Below, piece by piece: positions 24,673 to 32,460 of a DNA stretch of 64,000 nt. Below the pieces are notes generated by a model. The model ran no database searches, was not told where the DNA came from, and saw nothing but the letters and a program-made list of their open reading frames with translations. Within the stretch, counting starts at the first letter, position 1, and each line of letters begins with the position of its first letter. The stretch lies in contig NZ_AP018786.1 in NCBI RefSeq assembly GCF_003609995.1, forward strand, positions 1,932,001-1,996,000. The letters run 5' to 3'. The position numbers were made by a program, and so were the translations under genes. The stretch is from Sutterella megalosphaeroides. Lineage in GTDB: Bacteria > Pseudomonadota > Gammaproteobacteria > Burkholderiales > Burkholderiaceae_F.

Positions 24673-26058
24673 CTACACCGACCGCTCCGGCAACCGCAAC
24701 CCGATCTTGAAGAAGTCCGCCCAACCCGACACGCGTTCGACAGCTTCAAGACGCAGTTCAGCCTCCGGCGCGTTCTGGTCCGAATAGATGATGAGGCAGG
24801 GAACGATGCGCTTCGGATCGGGAAGCCCCCAGTCGACCAGACGTTCGATCACCCTCTCAAGGCGCGCATAGCCCGAGAGCTGGCGAGCATCCTCCTTGAG
24901 GACACTCTGGCAGGCATAGCGGGGCTTGTATTTGGCATCGGCGATGAAAAAGCCCCGAAGGCACCCCGTAGCCTCAACGCTCTTACAGAGGAAGTCGAGC
25001 TCCTGATAGTGATAGCGCCCGTGGTGCTCGACCCAATTCCCGGCCGACTTCGGCAAGGCCTGTCTAAGCTTCCGAAAGGCATAGAGCTCGAAAAGCTTCG
25101 TCATGTTGATCGTGTGCGGCGGGACGTTGCTTTGGGGCGCAATGCCCTCAACAGACGTCCGCTCGAACCCGCGCGCGCCGAGTTTCAGAATTTGGGAGGA
25201 AAGCGCGAGTGCCGTGACGTAGTCTCGAAAGAGGGGATTGCCCGACGCGTGACGCGCCACGCAGTCTGCATCAAACGCGGTGACCGGTGTGTCCGCTACG
25301 GACTCAAACGCCCGAAGCGCGAGCCGCGCACTTTCGATCAAGGGCGTCACATCAACATCGAACCGCCGATCCACGCGTTGGAGTTCGCCGAATACGATCC
25401 GAAGCGCCGCCTTGAGCGTTCGGTTCTCGGGGATGTCCGCATCAAAACAAGGGTAGCGGCACGTAAGTTGGTCGGAGAGGCGGGGCGAGCGGCGCTTCAC
25501 CAACGTCTCGGAGAGAAGCACCCGCCCCTTGAACTTGCGTTGGAAGACTTCCTTTTTTTCATGGAAGCCGCGGCGCAACCCCTTTCGGACGATGCGCCCC
25601 ATCACCGCCAGAAACTCGGTGAAGAGAAAGAGCCGAAGCCCGTCGAGTGCGCTTGGAAGCGGAACCTCGGGCACCTCGAAATCGACGTCAAGGAGACCGC
25701 TCAGATGATCGAGATTCTCGGGATCGCGCAAGGCCTCGCGAAGGATTGCAAGGATGTCGATCGTGCGCAGTTCCGTATTGAGCTTGGGCTCCACCTGAAG
25801 AGCGAGCACCCCGGGCACCACCCAGACGACTCCGACGAAGTAGCTCGATTGCACCCGCAGGCTAATCGCATCCGGACTACCCTTCTTCTCGACAACGAGT
25901 GCCGGCGCTTCGTCGCTCGCCCCTTGGTGCACCAGGCACCGCAATTCCCCCGCAGGAAGATCACGCAGTTCCCGATAGACGTCGCGCCCGAGCTGCGTCT
26001 CCGTCAACGTGACGGTGTTGTCAAAGTGCTCGGGCACGGTGAAGACGAAGGGTCTCAC
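24673..26058 (-). CDS. mcrC: McrC-type nuclease subunit of an McrBC restriction system
   Basis: A 461-residue protein. The N-terminal part (FVFTVPEHFDN, LRVQSSYFVGVVWVVPGVLALQVEPKL) is the McrB-contacting region. The C-terminal PD-(D/E)XK nuclease core is seen in YHYQELDFLCKS and the catalytic FFIADAKYK. In McrBC the B subunit translocates DNA by GTP hydrolysis and C cuts between modified sites. The GTG start overlaps the mcrB stop by 4 bases (26055-26058); the 35-codon upstream frame lies inside mcrB and is not homologous. Transcription ends at the duplicated terminator ~210 bases downstream. Confidence 0.9.
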   Translation of the reverse strand: MRPFVFTVPEHFDNTVTLTETQLGRDVYRELRDLPAGELRCLVHQGASDEAPALVVEKKGSPDAISLRVQSSYFVGVVWVVPGVLALQVEPKLNTELRTIDILAILREALRDPENLDHLSGLLDVDFEVPEVPLPSALDGLRLFLFTEFLAVMGRIVRKGLRRGFHEKKEVFQRKFKGRVLLSETLVKRRSPRLSDQLTCRYPCFDADIPENRTLKAALRIVFGELQRVDRRFDVDVTPLIESARLALRAFESVADTPVTAFDADCVARHASGNPLFRDYVTALALSSQILKLGARGFERTSVEGIAPQSNVPPHTINMTKLFELYAFRKLRQALPKSAGNWVEHHGRYHYQELDFLCKSVEATGCLRGFFIADAKYKPRYACQSVLKEDARQLSGYARLERVIERLVDWGLPDPKRIVPCLIIYSDQNAPEAELRLEAVERVSGWADFFKIGLRLPERSV

Positions 26059-28112
26059 AAGTCGAGCTCCTCTTCCATCGCACGGATGCGAGCGAGCGCT
26101 TCGGGCTTCAAGACGCCATCGCGAACGTACTCGAGAAGCAGGGGCTTCACCTCGTAGCGCCACCGCATGCGGCGCACTGCAGGCGTCGCCATGAGGAAGT
26201 ACGAGTGCCCGATCCGGACATCCGCCGGATCAAATTCCTCGGAGAGCGTCTCGCGATTCGGCGCCGAGTCCTCGACGTCGGGGTTTTCGACAAAGAGGCT
26301 GCTCACTTTGCGGAAAAGTGCCGTCTCGAAATCGGGATGATCGAGCACGGTCGGGTGCAAGGTATAGAAGCCAAAGCGACGGCGCAGGGCATAGTCGAGC
26401 GAACCGACGCTACGGTCGGCCGTGTTCATCGTGCCGATCACGTAGAGGTTTTTCGGTACCGTGAAGCGGTCCTTCGAGTAGGCGAGCGTCGCGCTCTCTT
26501 CGTCCGCACCACCCTCTCGCTTGTCGACTTCAAGCAACGTGATGAGTTCGCCGAAGATCTTCGCGATGTTCCCGCGGTTGATCTCATCGATCACAAGCAC
26601 GTAGGGAACTTCGATCGTCGGGGTCTTCATCACACCCCGCGCCTTGAGGAAGTCCTTCACCTTCTGGATTGTAAAGCGCCGGGAGATCGAATAGACCGTA
26701 CTGCGCGTGAAGCTGTAGCCGTTCATCTCCTCGCGAACACTCATGGGTTCGCCCTTCCAGAGCCAACGCACCGACCGCGATCGGCGGTAGCCGAGACCGC
26801 CGTCGTCGTCTAACCACTCGTAGTCGCCCGTCACGATCCCGACCGCGTCCGTACACGTATCCGAACGGCAGGACACGACGACATCGCCCACGGCCATGCG
26901 ATTGATGAAGGCATTCAAAGGTTTGGCGCCGCTTTTCTTTGCTTCGATTTCATCCGTCGGGTCTTCGCCGTATTCGTCCCATCCGATGCGGATGCGGTTA
27001 TTTTTGAGGCAGTCCGTGCGCAACGAGTTCTCTTGTGCATTGGCCAATGAAACCTTCCAGACACGCGCGTCCGCGCGCAACGTTTCTCTTGATGCAGAAG
27101 GTGCTTCGTTGCCAATCGCTGCGCTTTCGCAAATGCGCTTGAAGATGCCTGCTTCGAGCTGAAATTCGCGGCCGGCGGTCGCATCGTCATCCGCCGGATC
27201 CACAGGCTTCCAGCCTTCGACGAAATCCTCGTAGTCAAGCGACGGATGGAAAGTGGTGAAGACGACGCGTCCTTCGGCAGTGAGCTTCTTGTAAGCCTCC
27301 ATCACCTTTGTCCGGTCATCGCCGCGCTTCGTGGCGCCGCAAAGCCGCGCGACGAGCTCGGGGACGACGTACGTCTTCCCCGTCCCCGGCGCGCCTTGAA
27401 GCACGATGGCCTTACGGAAGCGCAGGAGATCGAGCATCTCTTCCGTTGCGTCGGGCTCGTTGTCCGCCTTTTCGTCCGCCATCGCATCGGCATCGTGGGC
27501 CAGCAAGGGCGTCATAACCGCATAGGCAGCATCCCAGTAGTCGGTCTTGGGCTTCTTGGCGCGCAGAGCCATGAAGCGCTCTTCGCCCTCCGCCCAGGAA
27601 GGAAGGTCTTTCCCGTAGATCGTCTGCATGGAGGTGTACGACGTCACGGGGAGCAGGAAGGGTGCCTCGATCGGCTGGTAGAGGATTGCGATCTTGCGTT
27701 GCACGACCGAAGAGAAGACAGGCCCCTTTTCGTTCTCGAGTTCCTTCAAGCGCTCCCAGTTATTCGTGCTGGCCGCTTGGGCGGTGGCGACGATGACGCG
27801 CTTCAGACGTTCGAACGCAACCAGAGGATCGGGGTCGAGTCGGTGGTCGACCCAATAGTCCTCTGTCTTCTTCGAAAAGTAGATCCCGTGCTTGTCGGGC
27901 GAACAGTCCCCGAGGCTACAGAGGCTGAGCGTCCCGCATTCAAGCCACCAACTGAAGGTGTGCTCGTCAGTTCCGATGGCGTACTCCTCTAGCGTCATGT
28001 GCTCAAGCTTTTCGAGCGGCCAGGCATCGAGAAAATCTTTCCAGACCTTCGTCGCTTCGGTACGCCAATCGGTGACGGAATGTTGAAAGGGTGTGATGCA
28101 GCGACGTGCCAT
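26055..28112 (-). CDS. mcrB: McrB-type GTPase with an inserted EVE-like domain
   Basis: The 685-residue motor/recognition subunit has no obvious E. coli-type DUF3578 recognition domain in its N-terminus (~1-230). Walker A is GAPGTGKTYVVPEL (~245). Downstream come VFTTFHPSLDYEDFVEGWKP, Walker B VLVIDEINRGNIAKIFGEL, and the McrB signature IGTMNTADRSVGSLDYALRRRF. Between Walker A and B lies an extra block of ~140 residues: VWKVSLANAQ, NRIRIGWDEYG, AVGDVVVSCRSD...AVGIVTGDYEWL. This resembles EVE/PUA-like domains that read modified bases. The start at 28112 follows GGAGGTAACC. The operon is mcrB-mcrC. Confidence 0.9.
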   Translation of the reverse strand: MARRCITPFQHSVTDWRTEATKVWKDFLDAWPLEKLEHMTLEEYAIGTDEHTFSWWLECGTLSLCSLGDCSPDKHGIYFSKKTEDYWVDHRLDPDPLVAFERLKRVIVATAQAASTNNWERLKELENEKGPVFSSVVQRKIAILYQPIEAPFLLPVTSYTSMQTIYGKDLPSWAEGEERFMALRAKKPKTDYWDAAYAVMTPLLAHDADAMADEKADNEPDATEEMLDLLRFRKAIVLQGAPGTGKTYVVPELVARLCGATKRGDDRTKVMEAYKKLTAEGRVVFTTFHPSLDYEDFVEGWKPVDPADDDATAGREFQLEAGIFKRICESAAIGNEAPSASRETLRADARVWKVSLANAQENSLRTDCLKNNRIRIGWDEYGEDPTDEIEAKKSGAKPLNAFINRMAVGDVVVSCRSDTCTDAVGIVTGDYEWLDDDGGLGYRRSRSVRWLWKGEPMSVREEMNGYSFTRSTVYSISRRFTIQKVKDFLKARGVMKTPTIEVPYVLVIDEINRGNIAKIFGELITLLEVDKREGGADEESATLAYSKDRFTVPKNLYVIGTMNTADRSVGSLDYALRRRFGFYTLHPTVLDHPDFETALFRKVSSLFVENPDVEDSAPNRETLSEEFDPADVRIGHSYFLMATPAVRRMRWRYEVKPLLLEYVRDGVLKPEALARIRAMEEELDL

Positions 28113-28422
28113 GGTTACCTCCGGGAGAGTTGGTGAGTAGAGGGGCTTTGTCGATTGTAGCTCCCTGCTGAGTCGCGGGCGGTGGGGTTCGTCGTCGTAC
28201 AGCTCCGCTTCGAAGGGTCCGTCTGGATACAAAACAAACATCACCAAGGACTATTCCGTATACGGAACGAACCTATCGAAGAACGTTAAGGAGGCGGCCG
28301 AGAGCCGTGCCTCTAGCGGGTAGCCGGCACGTATTCTACCGTCCGACTTCGAGACACAAGCCCCATGTTAACACCGAATTATCCGATTCCTTCTCTCCGA
28401 AAAAAACCGAACGCTTCGATGA
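28113..28422. other. mcrB upstream region with a perfect palindrome and promoter-like sequence
   Basis: No gene. It contains TTCCGTATACGGAA (28254-28267), a perfect 14-base palindrome about 145 bases before mcrB, and the start of repeat copy B at 28281. A -10-like TAGAAT (minus strand, 28333-28338) lies in copy B with only a weak -35 (CTTGTG). The stretch 28200-28270 is noticeably AT-rich. Confidence 0.55.
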
Positions 28423-28663
28423 AAAACGTGCTCGTCCAAACGTTCGGAGAAGCACGTTTCGAAAGAGCCCCGCACGGGCGCTCGGGCGTCGTCGGTGCGG
28501 GGCGGATCGGAGCGGCGGGAACGGAAGTGCCTTACTTCGCTCCAGCCTTCTCGTCAGTCTTTGCCTTCTCAGCCGCCTTGGACGCGTCGATCGTCTTCTT
28601 CGCGTCGTTCATGCCCTCGGGCGCGACGAAAAGGTGCACGCCCTTGTTCGAAAGCAGGAAGGG
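28281..28663 (-). repeat. Duplicated segment, copy B (intact lipoprotein 3' end, terminator, promoter-like region)
   Basis: This is the partner of 24281-24636 in the same orientation. It contains the last ~44 codons of the intact lipoprotein gene, its terminator and the ~140 bases beyond. The copies start exactly 4000 bases apart. Confidence 0.85.
28423..28459 (-). terminator. Terminator of the lipoprotein gene (copy B)
   Basis: AAACGTGCT pairs with AGCACGTTT around an inner partial stem, followed on the minus strand by TTTTTC. It lies 73 bases after the lipoprotein stop. Confidence 0.85.
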
Positions 28664-29500
28664 GAGCTTCCACTCTTTGGACGAGATCTCTTCGGGCGGA
28701 ATGTACACGAACGTCAGATCGGGGAGCGCCGGCGCGAGGTCCGTCAGGATTTTGCGTCCGTCGACCTTTTCCTTTGCCGAGTCGTAGAGGTTCATCTTCA
28801 GGCTCGCCTGCCAGGGGTAGCGCCAGGACACCGTTTCCTTCGGGTCCAGCCACGACGGGTTCGGGACCGCGGGGTAGTCGCTCTCGCTGATTTCCGGGAT
28901 CCAGACGGAAACCGAGCAGCCGTTGGCGCCTTCCGGATCTTTGGTGCGGAAGCACCCGATGTCTTCCTTGATGATCGTGACGCCCTGTGTCGTGGCATCA
29001 ACCCAGAGGAAATGGAACTTGGCGGGCTCCTTGTACCACTTGATGGTTTCGAACCCAAGCGTTTTTGCGCGCTCCTCGATGGCGTCGATGACCTTCGCGG
29101 CCACCAGCTTGTCGGCCTCCAGGCGCGTCGGCGCTTCCGAGACGGGCACGAATGCAAAGAGATGAGGCTTCAGGTCTTCGGGCTTCTCTTTCCCGAGCTC
29201 GGCGAGAAGCGAGAATCCGAGGTCAAGCCCGAAGGAGCCCCCGAAGGTGCGCGGGCCCGAGAGGTACGTAAGGGTCGAGAGCGTCACGTCGGTGCCGAGC
29301 GTGCTCGACGCTTCGAGGTCGCCGGGGTTGGACGCGTCCTTCAACTGCGTCGAATACATCTGCCGCATGAGGTTCAATGCATAGCTCTCGTCGGGATGAT
29401 ACGGAGCTTCTTCGGCCATCCACTCGCTGTAAGTGGTGCCGCAGCCGGAAAGCAAGAGAGCGCTCGCAAGGAGAGCGCTGAGGGTCTTCAATGAGGTCAT
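28532..29500 (-). CDS. Predicted lipoprotein of unknown function (322 residues)
   Basis: The lipoprotein signal peptide is LKTLSALLASALLLSGC with Cys at residue 20. The mature protein has no recognised domain. Visible features are LYLSGPRTFGGSFGLDLGFSLLAELGKEKPED, a central region with two cysteines (DIGCFRTK and NGCSVSVWIPE, possible disulfide), and FLLSNKGVHLFVAPEGMNDAKK near the end. The C-terminal ~25 residues are Lys/Ala/Glu-rich. It lies between mcrB and hypE. Part of its 3' end is duplicated beyond mcrC. Confidence 0.75.
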   Translation of the reverse strand: MTSLKTLSALLASALLLSGCGTTYSEWMAEEAPYHPDESYALNLMRQMYSTQLKDASNPGDLEASSTLGTDVTLSTLTYLSGPRTFGGSFGLDLGFSLLAELGKEKPEDLKPHLFAFVPVSEAPTRLEADKLVAAKVIDAIEERAKTLGFETIKWYKEPAKFHFLWVDATTQGVTIIKEDIGCFRTKDPEGANGCSVSVWIPEISESDYPAVPNPSWLDPKETVSWRYPWQASLKMNLYDSAKEKVDGRKILTDLAPALPDLTFVYIPPEEISSKEWKLPFLLSNKGVHLFVAPEGMNDAKKTIDASKAAEKAKTDEKAGAK

Positions 29501-29636
29501 GGGAAAAATCTTTTAAGGGTTGGCTGTGAAGATCGGGAAAGCCGATGCGTCAACCTTCCCGACCTTCCCATGATGCGCCTTTCCAAAAATTCTGCCCGCG
29601 CCCTCTTCTCTCGAAAAATTCCCTCGCCCCGAAATG

Positions 29637-29675
29637 AAAAAACGTGCCCCCCGATCACTCGGGCGAGCACGTTCC
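29637..29675 (-). terminator. Terminator of the hydrogenase maturation operon
   Basis: AACGTGC (29641-29647) pairs with GCACGTT (29667-29673) around an inner CCCG/CGGG stem, followed on the minus strand by TTTTCATTTC. It lies ~25 bases after hypE. Confidence 0.8.
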
Positions 29676-29697
29676 GTAGGGTGGATGGGCCGGATCG

Positions 29698-30744
29698 TCA
29701 GCAGATGCGCGGGAGCTGTTCGCCCTCCAACCAGTCGACGTTGCGCCGTCCCCCCATCAAGGTCGTCATCTCAACGCGCCCGGCATTCTCTTCCGTAACG
29801 ACGCCGATTTCGGCCGCATTCGTGCCGTACGGGTCGCTTCTCATCGCCGCGAGCGCCGCTTCGACCTCGTTTTCGGGGACGATCACGATGAGCTTCCCTT
29901 CGTTCGCGACGTAGAGGGGATCGAGCCCCAAGAATTCGCAGGCCGCGGCAACTTCGGGACGCACGGGAATCTTCGATTCGTCAAGCAGCATCCCGACGGA
30001 ACTCTGAACGGCGATTTCATTCAAGGTCGTCACGAGCCCCCCGCGCGTCGGGTCGCGCAGGACGTGCGTGTTGGGAGCGGCTTCGAGGATCGCTTCCACC
30101 ATTCGGTTCAAGGGCGCGGAGTCGCTCTCGATGGTCGTGCCGAACGACATGTTCTCGCGCTGCGAGAGAATGGCCGTTCCGTGGTCGCCCATCGTCCCCG
30201 AAACGAGAATGCGGTCCCCCGGGCGCGCGGCGCGCCCCGAAATGGAATGCTCCGTGAGCTTTTCACCGATCCCCGTCGTCGTGATGTAGATTCCGTCGCC
30301 GTGGCCCTTTTCCACGACCTTCGTGTCCCCCGTCACGACGAGCACCCCCGCTTCGCGGGCGGCTTCGGCCATGGAGCCGACGATGCGATCGAGGTCAGCG
30401 AGCGGAAAGCCCTCTTCGAGGATGAAGGTCGCGGCGATGTAAAGGGGCTTCGCACCGCAAACGGCCACGTCGTTCACGGTGCCGCAAACGGCGAGCGACC
30501 CGATGTCGCCGCCCGGGAAAAAGAGAGGCTTCACGACGTGCGCGTCGCAGGAGACCGCAACGGGATTCGTCATCGGGGGCATCACCGCCCCGTCGTGCCC
30601 TTCGTTCAGATAGTCGTTCGAGAAGTGCTTCGCGAAGAGTTCTCGGATGAGGTCCGCCGTCGCTCGGCCGCCCGAGCCGTGCGTCATGTCGACGACGCCG
30701 CGGCGAATGTCGAGCGCCCGGCGATATCCGGATTTGACGGCCAT
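29698..30744 (-). CDS. hypE: Hydrogenase maturation protein HypE
   Basis: HypE dehydrates a C-terminal thiocarboxamide, made by HypF, to thiocyanate, giving the cyanide ligands of the NiFe site. The 348-residue protein begins with VVDMTHGSGGRATADLI and has SCDAHVVKPLFFPGGDIGSLAVCGTVND, VVTGDTKVVEKG and LRDPTRGGLVTTLNEIA. It ends in LPRIC, the terminal Cys that carries the modification. The start is after AAAGGAGGTACTTACC. It is the last gene of the maturation operon. Confidence 0.97.
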   Translation of the reverse strand: MAVKSGYRRALDIRRGVVDMTHGSGGRATADLIRELFAKHFSNDYLNEGHDGAVMPPMTNPVAVSCDAHVVKPLFFPGGDIGSLAVCGTVNDVAVCGAKPLYIAATFILEEGFPLADLDRIVGSMAEAAREAGVLVVTGDTKVVEKGHGDGIYITTTGIGEKLTEHSISGRAARPGDRILVSGTMGDHGTAILSQRENMSFGTTIESDSAPLNRMVEAILEAAPNTHVLRDPTRGGLVTTLNEIAVQSSVGMLLDESKIPVRPEVAAACEFLGLDPLYVANEGKLIVIVPENEVEAALAAMRSDPYGTNAAEIGVVTEENAGRVEMTTLMGGRRNVDWLEGEQLPRIC

Positions 30745-30867
30745 GGTAAGTACCTCCTTTCTGTTCCTTTGGGGAGGCGCGAGGAGCTCTTCAGACGCTC
30801 TCAACGTTCTCAACGTTCGCCCCCAGCGCACTTGGAATGGTTCGTATTTGAAGAATAGTCGGTCGCT

Positions 30868-31992
30868 TCAGCTTGCGTTCGTCCTGCGTCCGTAGGCCCA
30901 GGCCGCGGCGCACGCGCCTTCGCTTGAAACCATGCACGCGCCGATCGGGTGCTGCGGTGTGCAGACCGTACCGAAAAGGACGCACTGTTCGGGCGTCTTT
31001 TCGCCGCGCAGAATCGCGCCGCAACTGCACGCTTTGTTGTCGGCCACATGGCGCTCTTTCAGAGCGAAGCGCTTCTCGGCATCAAAGCGCCCGTACTTTT
31101 CGCGAAGCTTCAGAGCGGACTTCGGAACCGTCCCGAGGCCGCGCCACTCGAAGGCGTCGCGGAGTTCAAAGACTTCGTCCATCAGGGCCTGCGCCTTCAC
31201 GTTCCCTTCCGGCGTCACGGCGCGGCTGAATTCGTTTTCGACTTCGGCGCGACCGTCGTTCACCTGACGCACGAGCATTTCGATTGCCATCAGCATGTCC
31301 AAGGGTTCGAACCCCGCCACGACGACGGGCTTTTTCCACTGCTCGGCGAAACGCTTGTAGGGGTTCGAGCCGATCACGGTCGAAACGTGCGCGGGGCCCA
31401 CGAGCCCGTCCAAAACGGGCGCGTCGGGGCGCGAGGGGGCGGTGAGGAGAATGTGCTCCATCGCCGCGGGAGTGAGGACGTGCGAGCAGAAAACGGTGAA
31501 GTTCGCGAGGTTTTCGGCTTGCGCCTGCTTGATGACGGCAGCGGTCGGAGGCGTCGTCGTCTCAAAGCCGATTGCGAAGAACACCACTTCGCGGTCGGGA
31601 TTTTCTCGCGCGAGCTTCAGGGCGTCGCTCGGCGAATAGACCATGCGAACGTCCCCCCCTGCGGCACGGCACTGAAAGAGGCTTCGGCCTCCCGAAGCGG
31701 GCACGCGCATCGTGTCGGCGTACGTCGCGAGAATCACCTTGTGCTCGAGCGCGAGTTCGATCGCCTGATCGATTCGCCCGATCGGAAGCACGCACACGGG
31801 GCAACCCGGCCCGTGGATCATCCGAACGTTCGGAGGGAGGATGTCGCTCAGGCCCCAGCGGGAGAGCACATGCGTGTGCCCGCCGCAAAATTCCATGAAG
31901 CGGTAGGTCTTCTCGGGACGAGCCGCACGACGGATCGCTTCCGCCAAACCCCGGGCCGTTTCGCTTTCGCGGTATTCGGTAACGTACTTCAC
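30868..31992 (-). CDS. hypD: Hydrogenase maturation protein HypD
   Basis: HypD holds a [4Fe-4S] cluster and with HypC assembles the Fe(CN)2CO unit. Typical motifs are FMEFCGGHTHVLSRWG, IHGPGCPVCVLPIGRID, FFAIGFETTTPPTA, NFTVFCSHVLTPAAM and the C-terminal cluster ACSCGAILRGEKTPEQCVLFGTVC. The start is probably the GTG at 31992, because GGAGG in the end of hypC lies 7 bases before it. A TTG at 31998 overlapping the hypC stop is the alternative. About 120 bases separate its stop from hypE. Confidence 0.95.
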   Translation of the reverse strand: MKYVTEYRESETARGLAEAIRRAARPEKTYRFMEFCGGHTHVLSRWGLSDILPPNVRMIHGPGCPVCVLPIGRIDQAIELALEHKVILATYADTMRVPASGGRSLFQCRAAGGDVRMVYSPSDALKLARENPDREVVFFAIGFETTTPPTAAVIKQAQAENLANFTVFCSHVLTPAAMEHILLTAPSRPDAPVLDGLVGPAHVSTVIGSNPYKRFAEQWKKPVVVAGFEPLDMLMAIEMLVRQVNDGRAEVENEFSRAVTPEGNVKAQALMDEVFELRDAFEWRGLGTVPKSALKLREKYGRFDAEKRFALKERHVADNKACSCGAILRGEKTPEQCVLFGTVCTPQHPIGACMVSSEGACAAAWAYGRRTNAS

Positions 31993-31994
31993 GC

Positions 31995-32237
31995 TCAAAC
32001 CTCCGTGCGGTCGGAGGCGGAGCCCGCCGTCTGAGCGAGAAGCTTCAGGGTTTCTTCCGCTTCCTTCGGGTCGATGCGGTTCAGGGCGAACCCGACGTGA
32101 AGAATCACCCAGTCGCCCGCCTTGGGGGTGTCGATCAACGAAACGTCGACCGTCTTTTCAATGCCGCCCGCATCGGCCAGGGCCGTGAGCCCGTCGGGCG
32201 AAACGGTTTTGAGTTGTACGGGGATCGCCAAACACAT
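31995..32237 (-). CDS. hypC: Hydrogenase maturation chaperone HypC
   Basis: An 80-residue chaperone starting MCLAIPVQL, with the N-terminal Cys2 that carries the iron unit to the large subunit. VDVSLIDTPKAGDWVILHVGFALNRID is the conserved beta-barrel part. AAGGAAT precedes the ATG. It is adjacent to hypD, whose likely start falls three bases from its stop. Confidence 0.96.
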   Translation of the reverse strand: MCLAIPVQLKTVSPDGLTALADAGGIEKTVDVSLIDTPKAGDWVILHVGFALNRIDPKEAEETLKLLAQTAGSASDRTEV

Positions 32238-32460
32238 AAACGAGATTCCTTATCGCTTGTCGGTGTGCCGTGCGGAGCCGCCCCTCCGAGGCTCGCTCTC
32301 TTCGGAGAGAGGAGCTCTTGAGATTCGGGCATCTCCGACGTCGAATTCTTTCGGTGGGTTCTTCGAGCTTCGTCTTTAATCCTACGCACTTGCCGCGCGC
32401 TTGTCTTCCGTCCTTTTGCCGAGAAGCGAAGCGCGCGGCATCCGTCGTTCGGGCGAGGTT

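Noticed and set aside
25551-25560. Seven-A run inside mcrC as a phase-variation site
   Set aside because: Seven A/T bases are common by chance and well below the length usually needed for frequent slippage.
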